Positions 21,756 through 31,881 of a stretch of 64,000 nt of DNA are shown here, one piece after another. The notes beneath the pieces were generated by a model that had not been told where the DNA came from, did no database searches, and saw nothing but the letters and a program-made list of their open reading frames with translations. The position numbers and the translations under genes are program-made. The number at the start of each line of letters is the position of its first letter. Position 1 is the first letter of the stretch. The stretch covers positions 2,852,001 to 2,916,000 of the forward strand of contig JAYKNF010000013.1 of NCBI GenBank assembly GCA_036172665.1, in the 5' to 3' direction. This DNA is from Prosopocoilus inquinatus. Taxonomy: Eukaryota > Arthropoda > Insecta > Coleoptera > Lucanidae.

Positions 21756-21773
21756 TGACGCCCAAGTAGTGGG
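21756..21773 (+). other. Primer-binding site of full copy 1
   Basis: TGACGCCCAAGTAGTGGG starts five bases after the 5' LTR. It resembles the TGGCGCCCAAC type of site used with tRNA-Lys in gypsy-like elements, with a G-to-A change at the third base. Assignment to tRNA-Lys is tentative because the match is limited to about nine of the first ten bases. Confidence 0.5.
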
Positions 21774-21838
21774 GCTTTTGTTAACTTTACTCACTTTAGA
21801 ATTGCGTTCAGGGTAGATTTATTGGGACATAGCAAAAC

Positions 21839-23299
21839 ATGGATATTAAAGTGCGCTTTGACAGACTTAGTTCCGAAGAACTGACATATGAGTTGCTTGT
21901 GCGTGGAATCACTGACGGTGGAAACGTTTCGCAGAAAGCCGAATTACTAAAGAATCTATTGCATGCAGAGAGTGAATCGCGTCTCACTACCGTAGAATAT
22001 TCAGTGCCCTTCGTTGATGATTTCGCAGCCTTGCAATCGAAAGTAATAGAAATACGTGCGCTTATTGAATCATTAACCCGGACTACGACTAACTATTATT
22101 ATGAAAAGACTTCTTCAAAGCTCGCACATGCTTTTGCTCGAGTAAATCGGTGTCTAGCTATCACGGACTCAGAAATAAATGCGAGCAGTCAAATTAAAAC
22201 CGAATTAGACAAACTAAATATGCAATTTCAAGCGAAAGCTAATGCGCTGCGACTAAAACTGTCTTCGCCTAATTTAAGTCCAAGTCATAGTGACGTAACA
22301 GCTTTGAGCATGCATAGTAACGATGACAACAGGAATTTAGACATGGAAATTGACAACGATCTTAGACCCGTGCCTGCACCCGTAGTTCAAGCGCCTCCAC
22401 CAAATTCGTCTGGTGCATGTAACACGCTTTTTCTTTCGTCAAGTCCAATTGGTGAAAATCCTAGACGCAGTTTTAATCTTGATCATGCGCATACCAAGCC
22501 AAGCGATTTAAAGTCGGTCCCGGTATCTAAATGGAACCTTGTATACTCTGGTGACAACAAACACGTGTCGCTTAACGCTTTCTTAGAGCGAGTTGAGGAA
22601 CTTTGCATTTCGCGTAACGTCTCGGAGACAACTTTACTAATCTCAGCTTCTGATTTATTCCGTGGCAAAGCACTCATTTGGTTTCGTGCAAATCGACATC
22701 GCTGCCAGTCTTGGCAAGACTTAGTGCGACTTATGCGTGAGGAATTTCAATCCCCTGATTTTGATGATCGTCTTTTCGAAGAGATTAAGCGTCGTACGCA
22801 AGGTCATGACGAATCTATCGGAATGTATGTCTCAATTATGACCAATCTATTTAATCGTTTGAATACTCATGTGCCTGAACACGTACAGATTAAGATCCTT
22901 CTCAAAAATCTGGTCCCTTACTACCAAAATCAATTAGGACTGATCGAAATAAATTCCATTGAACAGTTACTGAAGCTGGGTAGGCAATTGGAAGTACGAA
23001 AGGTTGCCGTTGAGTCATATGTACCTCCTTCACGTAAAGGACATTCTCTAGAACCGGATTTAGCTTATGTCAGCGCGATACCTTCTGACCCTGCTCAATG
23101 TAACGCGGTTGATTCTAGCCCAAAACCATCTGGACAAACCAGGGACACAGTCAAAAGATGTTGGAACTGCAAAAAGGTAGGCCATTTTTCGGCCAGCTGT
23201 ACTATACCTGTTCAGAAACACTGTTTCCGTTGTGGCAAGCCTAATGAGACAACCCGAACTTGCCCTAAGTGTTCAATAAACTTCTCAGTTCCGCATTAG
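21839..23299 (+). CDS. gag: Gag polyprotein (copy 1)
   Basis: 486-residue structural protein that would form the intracellular particle and bind genomic RNA. The start is the first ATG after the leader (AAAACATGG). Residues about 10-42 look like a SAP-type helix pair (EELTYELLVRG, then KAELLKNLL). A capsid-like helical region runs from about residue 230 (KWNLVYSGD) to 390. A CCHC zinc knuckle occupies residues 441-454 (C-x2-C-x4-H-x4-C), and a second cysteine-rich motif lies at 462-478. In the second motif the histidine position is glutamate, so it is not a standard knuckle; variants like this are common in insect elements. The frame ends at TAG and overlaps pol by about 30 bases in the -1 frame. 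The protein appears identical to the copy at 33265. Confidence 0.93.
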   Translation: MDIKVRFDRLSSEELTYELLVRGITDGGNVSQKAELLKNLLHAESESRLTTVEYSVPFVDDFAALQSKVIEIRALIESLTRTTTNYYYEKTSSKLAHAFARVNRCLAITDSEINASSQIKTELDKLNMQFQAKANALRLKLSSPNLSPSHSDVTALSMHSNDDNRNLDMEIDNDLRPVPAPVVQAPPPNSSGACNTLFLSSSPIGENPRRSFNLDHAHTKPSDLKSVPVSKWNLVYSGDNKHVSLNAFLERVEELCISRNVSETTLLISASDLFRGKALIWFRANRHRCQSWQDLVRLMREEFQSPDFDDRLFEEIKRRTQGHDESIGMYVSIMTNLFNRLNTHVPEHVQIKILLKNLVPYYQNQLGLIEINSIEQLLKLGRQLEVRKVAVESYVPPSRKGHSLEPDLAYVSAIPSDPAQCNAVDSSPKPSGQTRDTVKRCWNCKKVGHFSASCTIPVQKHCFRCGKPNETTRTCPKCSINFSVPH

Positions 23300-26200
23300 A
23301 TGGTCGTCTAGTGCGATGCTTTCGACTATCAAAACCGACCACCCCTTCTCATATCTTGACATGCCTTGATTATGTTTTATCTAACGCGGTAGGCGATGAA
23401 AGACCCTATTTAGAAGTAACGATTTTTGGCATAAAATTCTCAGGTTTGTTGGACTCTGGTGCTTCCTGCACAATAATCGGTGGGCCTGGATGGGAAATTC
23501 TTAAGGCGTTCGGCCTCCCTTTCATTAAGCATCAAAGAACTTGCACTGTCGCTAACGGTCAACCTTGTTTGAGCCCTGGAAGTATTACTACCCCGATTAG
23601 GTTAAGGGATCGCGTTAAGATTATCGACATTCTTGTTGTGCCTGACCTGCCTCATAAATTGATTTTGGGTGCAGATTTCTGGAGATTGATGGGTATAGTC
23701 CCCGACTTAAGATCTGGTGAGTGGACCTTTCGTAATGAGGACATCTGTTCCATCGAGCATATTACATCTCGCTCTGATCTCAATCCTCAACAACAGTGCC
23801 AACTTGACGAAATGGTTACGAAACTTTTCCATAACGTCGACGAAAAGGAATTAGGTTGCACTAGTTTGGTTGAGCATGTCATCAAGACGGAAAGTGCCCC
23901 CATCAAGCAACGATACTATCCGATATCCCCTGCTAGACAAGCGATGGTCAATAAAGAACTTGACAAAATGATCGAATTAGGAATTGTGGAACGGTCAAAC
24001 TCCGCTTGGTCATCTCCAATACTCTTGGTCCCCAAAAAGGATGGTTCGGTACGATTTTGTGTCGATTTTAGAAAACTTAACCAGGTTACGACTAAGGATG
24101 CTTACCCTTTGCCCTATGTATCGGCTACTTTAGATAAACTTCGAGACGCTAAATACCTCACGTCTCTAGATATCAAGTCTGCTTATTGGCAAATACCTGT
24201 CGCTGAGGAATCTCGTCAATACACCGCTTTCACGGTACCAAATCGTGGTTTATTCCAATTTCGACGCATGCCCTTTGGTTTGCATAACGCTCCGGCAACT
24301 TTTCAAAGGTTTATGGACCGTGTCATAGGTGCAGATTTGGAACCCCATGTATTTGTTTATCTTGATGACATCATTATTGTAACTCAGACTTTCGAGAAAC
24401 ATCTGGAAGTATTAGCCGAAGTTCATAAGAAATTAGTTGACGCAGGTTTAACTCTTGGTAAGGATAAATGTCATTTTTGTCGTAATGAACTGAAGTATTT
24501 GGGCTATGTTGTTGACAATACTGGTCTTCGTGTAGATCCTGAAAAGGTTGAGGCTATCCTAAAAATTCCTAAGCCTAGTACTGTCACGGAAGTTCGCAGA
24601 CTCATGGGTATGGCAAGTTGGTATCGACGTTTTATCCCGAACTTTTCAACGATTATTGCACCCCTTTCGAACCTACTTCGTAAGAATTCTAAATACCGAT
24701 GGGATACAACTTGTGATGAGGCGTGGGAGAAAATTCGTGAGCATCTGGTTTCTGCTCCTGTACTTTCATGCCCGGATTTCACAAGAGAGTTTGTCATCCA
24801 AACTGACGCTTCAGACTATGGTGTTGGTGCGGTACTTACGCAACAGCAATCGGATGGAGAAAAGGTCATCTGCTATCTGAGTCGTTCGCTCTCTAGAGCT
24901 GAGCGAAAATATTCCACTTGTGAAAAGGAATTGTTGGCCATGCTTTGGGCTATTGAAAAGCTTCGTCCCTATGTGGAAGGTAGTCACTTTCAAGTAATAA
25001 CCGACCATCATTCTTTGTTATGGTTAAATAGGCTACAAAACCCTTCTGGACGGTTATGCAGGTGGAGTGTTCGACTTCAGCAATATGATTTTACCGTTGT
25101 TCACCGTAAAGGCAAGGAACATGTCGTTCCGGATGCCCTTTCTCGTGCTGTACCAATTGTTGACTCCATAGACTGTGCTAATGTGAAAGATGCCAGGTAT
25201 TTGAATTTGCTCGGTAAGGTTAAGACTTCCCCATTGAATTTTCCGGACTATCGAGTTGAGGGAGACAAATTGTACAAATTTATCCAATGTACTTATTACC
25301 ATCTCATTGAAGCTGATCGTCAATGGAAACAGGTCGTTCCGAAAGAAAATCGCCTTGACATCTTACGTCAATGCCATGACTCTCCCACTAGTGGGCATTT
25401 AGGCATTTATAAGACCTACAACCGTATTGCCCAAGATTATCACTGGCCCAAAATGCGTTCTGATGTGGTTAGGTATGTACAGCGTTGTGAGACTTGTCTT
25501 CGAGCTAAACCCGAACAGAAAGCACCTGCTGGACGCATGGGTGGGCACACAAAAATTTCAAAACCCTGGGAAGTCATAAGCATCGACCTTATCGGACCTC
25601 TACCTCGTTCGACGAAAGGCAACCAATACATTCTCGTGGTAACTGATTGCTTCAGTAAATTTACGATGTGCTTCTCTCTTCGTAAGGCTACTACCCCTAA
25701 GATAGTTCAACATCTTGAGGAGAATATTTTTCTACTTTTTGGAGTTCCTCGTATTATTATCTCGGATAACGGAGCCCAGTTTAAATCCCGTGAATATCGA
25801 AATCTTCTGACGTCATATCATGTTCGACCATCTTACACCTCTTATTATCACGCTCAGGCAAACCCTGTTGAGAGGGTCAACCGTGTTATCAAAACCATGT
25901 TGATCTCTTATGTTTCCCAAGATCATCGTAAATGGGATTTGTTTTTACCGAAGGTTGCTTGTGCGTTGAGAACTGCACGTCATGAGGTTACTAAATTGAC
26001 TCCGTATTTCCTGAATTTCGGTAGAGAAATGTGTCTCAAAGGTAGTCTTAATTCTGAGAAAACCCCGGACTCTGACGAGATAAATGTGGAAATTGAGCAA
26101 AACCCAACTGATTTTCAATCTCGTTCTGGTAAATTTGCTAGATTGTACCAAGATGTTCAGGAACGTCTTCAAAAGTCTTATGAAAAGTCTAAATGCCGTT

Positions 26201-26439
26201 ATGACCTTCGTAGGCGTAAAGTCGATTTCGAACCAAATCAGTTGGTATGGCGAAAGAATTTTGTTTTATCGGACGCTTCTAAGCATTTCGCAGCCAAACT
26301 GGCTGATAAGTTTATCGGTCCTTTCGTCATTAATCGCCGAATTTCCACAGACGCTTACGAGCTGAAGGATTGTGATGGTAAAATCTTGCCAGGTACGTGG
26401 CATAGCTCACACCTTAAGCCTAGCCCTTCTGATGACTAA
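23269..26439 (+). CDS. pol: Pol polyprotein: protease, RT, RNase H, integrase (copy 1)
   Basis: About 1056 residues, open from the codon after a TAA at 23266; it has no natural ATG and is expected to be made by -1 frameshifting from gag. Aspartic protease: DSGA at residues 62-65 and LGAD near 133. Reverse transcriptase: VDF at 265-267 and the catalytic YLDD at 364-367. RNase H: D513, E554, D579 and a D near 622. Integrase: zinc-binding H703, H710, C740, C743, then D773, D833 and E868 with D-35-E spacing. A GPF motif (KFIGPF) lies near the C-terminus, and there is no chromodomain. All catalytic residues sought are present. Function: protein processing, cDNA synthesis in the particle, and insertion into chromosomal DNA. 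Confidence 0.96.
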   Translation: MFNKLLSSALDGRLVRCFRLSKPTTPSHILTCLDYVLSNAVGDERPYLEVTIFGIKFSGLLDSGASCTIIGGPGWEILKAFGLPFIKHQRTCTVANGQPCLSPGSITTPIRLRDRVKIIDILVVPDLPHKLILGADFWRLMGIVPDLRSGEWTFRNEDICSIEHITSRSDLNPQQQCQLDEMVTKLFHNVDEKELGCTSLVEHVIKTESAPIKQRYYPISPARQAMVNKELDKMIELGIVERSNSAWSSPILLVPKKDGSVRFCVDFRKLNQVTTKDAYPLPYVSATLDKLRDAKYLTSLDIKSAYWQIPVAEESRQYTAFTVPNRGLFQFRRMPFGLHNAPATFQRFMDRVIGADLEPHVFVYLDDIIIVTQTFEKHLEVLAEVHKKLVDAGLTLGKDKCHFCRNELKYLGYVVDNTGLRVDPEKVEAILKIPKPSTVTEVRRLMGMASWYRRFIPNFSTIIAPLSNLLRKNSKYRWDTTCDEAWEKIREHLVSAPVLSCPDFTREFVIQTDASDYGVGAVLTQQQSDGEKVICYLSRSLSRAERKYSTCEKELLAMLWAIEKLRPYVEGSHFQVITDHHSLLWLNRLQNPSGRLCRWSVRLQQYDFTVVHRKGKEHVVPDALSRAVPIVDSIDCANVKDARYLNLLGKVKTSPLNFPDYRVEGDKLYKFIQCTYYHLIEADRQWKQVVPKENRLDILRQCHDSPTSGHLGIYKTYNRIAQDYHWPKMRSDVVRYVQRCETCLRAKPEQKAPAGRMGGHTKISKPWEVISIDLIGPLPRSTKGNQYILVVTDCFSKFTMCFSLRKATTPKIVQHLEENIFLLFGVPRIIISDNGAQFKSREYRNLLTSYHVRPSYTSYYHAQANPVERVNRVIKTMLISYVSQDHRKWDLFLPKVACALRTARHEVTKLTPYFLNFGREMCLKGSLNSEKTPDSDEINVEIEQNPTDFQSRSGKFARLYQDVQERLQKSYEKSKCRYDLRRRKVDFEPNQLVWRKNFVLSDASKHFAAKLADKFIGPFVINRRISTDAYELKDCDGKILPGTWHSSHLKPSPSDD

Positions 26440-27118
26440 GGTTATGGTTGTTTCTATCTTTTCATTTTTGATTCGACCTGCGGGTTGGGTCACTTAGAAT
26501 ACGCCCGACGTATCTTCTGCGTGGAGTAAAAGGCTCCTAAAAGATTCTTGGAATTCCTCTTTACATCTGTGGAATCGAGCATCTTCGGATGTTCTTGGAT
26601 GGATAATGCTCTTTGAATCAGTCTCGTTGATTGTGAGATGTCACCTAGCGGTTTGCGAAGGTTGTGGGAATTACAAGGAAGTTGGATCACGTGAAGACTT
26701 TCCTTGCCCTCTCTCTTTGCGAACATTGCATATGAGTGATGACTGACACGCTTCGTGATTGTGAAGAAGAACGTATTTATCCATCGTGAAACATTCTCTT
26801 CTCTTTCTATCCTTATTTCAATTTTATCTCCTTCTTCTACTCTTGTTCTATTCGTTCCTTTCGGATTGATCAGCCCAGCTTGGACAACCTTGAGAAATCC
26901 CTTAGCACCCGACAAAGCGTGTGGGATTTACAAGCGTACTGGATCTCGTGAAGGTATTGCTTGCCCTCTCTCTTTGCCGTACCGCTACTGGATCCAACTC
27001 AGAGAAGTCTTGGTTGTGGTATGGTGTGTTCCGTTTGGATTTCTTTATCTTTTCTGTTTTCCTCTTTACCTTTTCTTTCTTTTCTTCTTCTATCGTGAAG
27101 GGTGATCTTTGGTCCCCT

Positions 27119-27207
27119 TTAACCCGATTATGACTATACCCAGATTTGACTTTACCCGTTAGTGACAATACCCGGTTGTGATTTCTTTGAACCCGGCTGG
27201 CAGTGAC
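27119..27207 (+). repeat. Short diverged tandem repeat in the 3' region of copy 1
   Basis: Five successive units of roughly 16-20 bases share the form TACCCGnTTnTGAC (AACCCGATTATGAC, TACCCAGATTTGAC, TACCCGTTAGTGAC, and so on). The same stretch is present 11426 bases downstream in copy 2. Confidence 0.6.
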
Positions 27208-27497
27208 TATGGGTAGTAGGAAGCGATTTCCGTTGGGCACATTCTTGCTTCAAGTGAATTGTGGGAGAGCCTGGAGTGCTGGATCTCGTGAAAGCACTTC
27301 CTACCCTCTCTACTGGTAAGTTTGACTTGGAACATCTCACGTCCCGGGTTGCAGTATGGTGTGTTTCAACTGGAATTCTTCTTTTGTCCTCCTCTTCGTT
27401 TCCTGGCGTGGCGCCTCCACCAGTTTTCTTTTCCATCTTTGAAGACTCGCGTTGGGTTTCTGAAATTTGTCCTTTCAGGAAAAGTTTCCTTGCTGGT

Positions 27498-27507
27498 GAA
27501 GGGGGAG
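27498..27507 (+). other. Polypurine tract of full copy 1
   Basis: GAAGGGGGAG ends one base before the 3' LTR, the usual place for the plus-strand primer of LTR elements. Confidence 0.85.
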
Positions 27508-27508
27508 T

Positions 27509-28803
27509 TGTTACAGTCGATTTTGTTATTACGCATTTATTTCCGATTCGGCTAAGAACTGGCAACGTTGCTACTGGACGCCTACCGGCAACGCTCGGCG
27601 TTGTGTCATCTGGCAACGCTGTAACATTCGCGGCAGGAAGCGATTCTTTCAAATTAATAATTTCTTATTGGTGTTTAATCTCCGTCTTCTGACGTCATAA
27701 TTTTCCCATTGGATTGGCCATTTTGTGTAGTCTATAAAACGGAAATCATCTTCTTCAGCGGCCATTGTGTATTACGGGCATTCATTCATTCTTCTGACTC
27801 GTGCGAGAGCAGACGCATATTCAGTGCTATCGACGGTTTGTGTTTGTTTAAACAAAACCACTTTTCTACGGATTTTCCGGAAGCAAATATCTCTCCCGAG
27901 TCTTGTGGAACGTTTATACGTTCACGTCCAACGAGTTTGCTAAGTAGCAGAGTCGTTTGTTTGTTGTTGGTTATTGTTACTGATTGCATTAGTATTAGTA
28001 CTGAGCGTTGGTATCAGTTCCCGAATGGGTATGTGAACATTTCGAATACGAAACGCACCTGTGTTTGAATCGCTGGACTCCGTTGCGACATTAGAGCGAG
28101 ACAGACATCTGGAGTTGGACCGCCGTTGGCAGCATTGCTGATTGAAAATCGTCTTGGAACGAAGCGGCGCCTACCAACTAGTGACATCTTACGCTTCTCG
28201 CAGGAACTGGAGCTCAGCTGAGCGACAAAGAGTGACGTATACCATTATTATTTTGATTCGAATTGCATGCCGACTATTTTACCGGACACGAAAGCAACTT
28301 ACGTATTTAATAGTTCGTAACTTAGTTTAATATTTAAGTAACGTCTACGTAAATTTCGTGGTGTCTTTGGAGCACCGATTGTGAGGTCAGATCTGTCCAT
28401 CCCGCGTATTATGGTTATCATTTAAAGTTTTGATAGGTTACAGTTTAAACATTGTTAAATTTTGTTCAACTAGTGTATGTGTGTGTTAATAAACACCGTA
28501 TCACTGAACGTGTTTTGCTTATGTTAATCTCCTACTTTGAACGCATCAAGAGAGGAAAAATCTCCTGGAGAAAATTGAGAATACTTCAAGCGCGCACATT
28601 GAGGCCTTGGGAAAGCATCAAAGTGTGTTTGACAATTGGGAAGGTAATTCCCTGGCGCCCTATTTGTTTATATTTAGTTACCCCGCCCATTCTCCACCAA
28701 GTTCAGCCGTGGCAACCAGTTGTCCAAAGACAACGCTATCTGTTACCAGTATTACGATGTTGGAATCCAGGAGTATTAGCTTTTAAATCTTTTGGTGGTA
28801 ACA
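27509..28803 (+). repeat. 3' LTR of full copy 1
   Basis: 1295 bp with TGTTAC/GTAACA ends, followed by the AGGT duplication. AATAAA at 28488-28493 is the likely polyadenylation signal for the element's RNA. TATA box at 27733. Confidence 0.95.
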
Positions 28804-29225
28804 AGGTTTCCTTACTGCGCGTGTCGCGCGATCGTTGCCAACCAACCCTCGTCGATCCCATCTTTTACGCGGCGGCAAATTCAAATGAGCTCCGTCAAAA
28901 TCTCGACGCGTTCGGTCGAGCGTACACGCGACGGCACAATGCAAATCGTGAAGAATTTAACCGGCAAAACGACGCCGCCGCCGCCGCCGCGATCGTCTTA
29001 TAACCTTTTTTCCGATTACCGGAGTAACATCGGAGAAATGGAATTTGGAGGTTTTCAGTTGTTTTTAACACTTACTTTTTTTCAGTGGAAACACTTTTTC
29101 ACTGTTACACACGCGTTCGTGTCACATTTTCGATATCACCCCGTATATCTCTCGCCATGTGGTAAACGTTACGTTCGTGAAGCTACTTTCTTCTACGTCG
29201 GAAAGAATTCGACGCGATCGATTTA
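28804..29225. repeat. Core segment A of unit 7, 3' part
   Basis: Resumes core A exactly after the target duplication. The small ORF (28939-29226) has a K-to-E change (GTGAAG in place of GTAAAG near 29176). Confidence 0.93.
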
Positions 29226-30376
29226 GACCTTTCGTTTGATAGGCGACAATCCGGGTTTACGTTCGACGCGTCCGATTTCGATCATTGCAGCGCCATCTTC
29301 GATCGAAAAATCGAACCGACGCGATTTTCCGTCGCCGCTCGGCGAGACCTTTCGTTTGATACGCGACAATCCGGGTTTACGTTCGACGCGTTCGATTTCG
29401 ATCATTGCAGCGCCATCTTCGATCGAAAAATCGAACCGACGCGATTTTCCGTCGCCGCTCGTCGAGACCTTTCGTTTGATACGCGACAACCCGGGTTTAC
29501 GTTCGACGCGTCCGATTTCGATCATTGCAGCGCCATCTTCGATCGAAAAATCGAACCGACGCGACTTTCCGTCGCCGCTCGGCGAGACCTATCGTTTGAT
29601 ACGCGACAACCCAGGTTTACGTTCAACGCGTCCGATTTCGATCATTGCAGCGCCATCTTCGATCGAAAAATCGAACCGACGCGATTTTCCGTCGCCGCTC
29701 GGCGAGACCTTTCGTTTGATGCGCGACAACCCGGGTTTACGTTCGACGCGTCCGATTTCGATCATTGCAGCGCCATCTTCGATCGAAAAATCGAACCGAC
29801 GCGATTTTCCGTCGCCGCTCGGCGAGACCTTTCGTTTGATGCGCGACAACCCGGGTTTACGTTCGACGCGTCCGATTTCGATCATTGCAGCGCCATCTTC
29901 AATCGAAAAATCGAACCGACGCGATTTTCCGTCGCCGCTCGGCGAGACCTTTCGTTTGATACGCGACAACCCGGGTTTACGTTCGACGCGTTCGATTTCG
30001 ATCATTGCAGCGCCATCTTCGATCGAAAAATCGAACCGACGCGATTTTCCGTCGCCGCTCGGCGAGACCTTTCGTTTGATACGCGACAACCCGGGTTTAC
30101 GTTCGACGCGTCCGATTTCGATCATTGCAGCGCCATCCTCGATCGAAAAATCGAACCGACGCGATTTTCCGTCGCCGCTCGGCGAGACCTTTCGTTTGAT
30201 ACGCGACAACCCGGGTTTACGTTCGACGCGTTCGATTTCGATCATTGCAGCGCCATCTTCGATCGAAAAATCGAACCGACGCGATTTTCCGTCGCCGCTC
30301 GGCGAGACCTTTCGTTTGATACGCGACAACCCGGGTTTACGTTCTACGCGACCGATTTCGATCATTGCGGCGCCAT
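29226..30376. repeat. 120-bp satellite array 7 (9.6 monomers)
   Basis: Length 9x120+71. It opens with the same diagnostic monomers as arrays 5, 8 and 9 (CTCGTCGAG, CGACTTTCC, CCTATCG), but is much shorter, so monomers were lost or gained in the interior. Confidence 0.95.
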
Positions 30377-31723
30377 AGGAACCCCTTAAGTACACTTTTC
30401 CGAGTTTCTTTTCTTATATATGACAAGTGGGATCCGCTACGCTCCGCCCACTTGTGGGTATGAACAGAGGCTTGTGTGGACAGAGGCTTTGTATAGACGG
30501 AGGTTTCGTTTGGACGGAAGAGGTGAGAGCGCTGCGCGCTGTTTGGGCCGCTAGCCTTTGGGGGCTCGCGGCACCTAGGGACTTGGAAGAATGTTGGAAA
30601 ACTTTAAGAATTGATTTTTCTAATTTTCGAAATTTTGAGTATTTTTCCCCAATTTTTTCAATTTTTCCGTTCTCCTAATTTATAAATTTTTTTTCGCCGT
30701 CTGGGTTGGCCCCGCTTGGGTTGGCGTCGGTTGGGTTCACCTTGAACAATTTTACAAAAGAAAGGGAAGGAAAGTTTAAGAAAAAGTGAGAAAAATTGTT
30801 GGAAAACTTAAGAAATCGGTTTCCTTAATTTTTAGAATTTTTTCCATTTTTTTTCGATTTTTTTCAATTTTTTCTCGAAATTTACTACATTTTTCCCTAA
30901 TTCTTTAAATTTTTTCGTTTTCTTTAAAATAAAATTTTTCTGTCATCTGGGTTGGCCTCGCTTGGGTTGGCGCCGTTTGAGTTGACCTTGAACAATTAAA
31001 AAAAAAAGAGTTAAGGAATATGTAAGAGAAAGTGAGGAAAAATGTTTTAAAAAAGTTGTAAAACGTCAATAATCGGCTTCCTCTATTAGAATTTTTTCCT
31101 ATTTTTTTCGATTTTTTCAATTTTTTCCCGAAATTTTGAATATTTTTCCCCAATTTTTTCAATTTTTCCGTTCTCCTAATTTTTAAATTTTTTTTCGCCG
31201 TCTGGGTTGGCCTCGCTTGGGTTGGCGTCGGTTGGGTTGACCTTGAACAATTTTCGAAAAAAAGTGAAGGAAAATGTAAGAAGTGATGAAATGTTTTAAA
31301 AAAGTTGGAAAACTTAAGAAATCCGTTTCCCTAATTTTTAGAATTCTTGTCGATTTTTCTCGATTTTTTTAAATTTCCCCCCGAAATTTTGAATATTTTT
31401 CCCCAATTTTTTCAATTTTTCCGCTCTCTTAATTTTTAAATTTTTAAAATTTTTATCGATTTTTTCAATTTTTTCCCTTAAATTTCCCGCTTTAATTGCC
31501 GGCCGGAGAGCGAACGAATCGACCTCCCCGCGCTCGCATTTTTTTTTTAATCACAAACGAACATCCAAAGCCTCCTTTTCCTTTATTCATCTATTTACGT
31601 AATATGTACGGTCGAAATTATGTTCGAACGCGTCCGCGCGGCGAAAGAGATCGCGTCGGCGGCTTTAGATTAGGTCACGTTCGACCGGCGGCGCACGTAC
31701 TCCCTCCGCCGCCGGGCCGACTG
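30377..31723. repeat. Segment B, AT-rich spacer and segment C of unit 7
   Basis: Hairpin at 30423-30455. Almost identical to 18948-20297, with a 3-bp deletion (CTCTATTAGAA in place of CTCTATTCTTAGAA, near 31082). No gene is seen. Confidence 0.9.
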
Positions 31724-31881
31724 CGGGCGTAACACGACACACGCGAAAGAGATCGCGCGTCGCTTTCAGGTTAGATCATTGTCGATAGTCAGCACGCCCC
31801 CCCTCCCTTCCGACCACCGGTGCTCCGGCCCCACGACTGGCCGTACAGATATATAATATTACATATGTCAAGTGTCAAGGT
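31724..31881. repeat. Core segment A of unit 8, 5' part
   Basis: 158 bases ending in AGGT (31878-31881). Unlike the other two LTR-bearing units it has the GCGGGCG, GAGATCGCG and ATAGTCAGC variants typical of uninterrupted cores. This suggests an exchange upstream of the insertion. Confidence 0.93.

Larger units (their letters stand above)
26440..27508 (+). other. Non-coding 3' internal region of full copy 1
   Basis: About 1.07 kb between pol and the 3' LTR with no convincing gene. It holds three diverged copies of a block built on GTGGGA..TGGATC(A/T)CGTGAAG..CCCTCTCT at about 26660-26725, 26917-26980 and 27257-27316. A short minisatellite-like stretch of five ACCC(G/A)..TGAC copies is at 27119-27207. 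Overlapping frames on both strands (up to 166 codons) have no recognised motif. It might be the remains of a lost third ORF or packaging/stability signals; neither is shown. Confidence 0.7.
20456..28803 (+). mobile_element. Ty3/Gypsy LTR retrotransposon, full copy 1
   Basis: An 8348-bp element with 1295-bp LTRs, flanked by AGGT (20452-20455 and 28804-28807). Order inside: primer-binding site, gag, pol (protease, RT, RNase H, integrase), a non-coding 3' region, polypurine tract. Integrase follows RNase H, which is the Ty3/Gypsy order and not the Ty1/Copia order. Both reading frames are intact and the two LTRs differ at only three positions noticed by eye, so the element looks young and could be competent. 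No env-like ORF is seen. The family name is not assigned. A nearly identical copy starts 11426 bp downstream. Confidence 0.97.

Noticed and set aside
24504..26172. Short - strand frames opposite pol
   Set aside because: They are shadows of a strong coding frame with all retroelement catalytic motifs on the + strand.
26490..27652. Frames of 112-166 codons on both strands between pol and the 3' LTR
   Set aside because: They overlap on opposite strands, run into LTR sequence, and show no signal peptide, membrane segment or other envelope feature.
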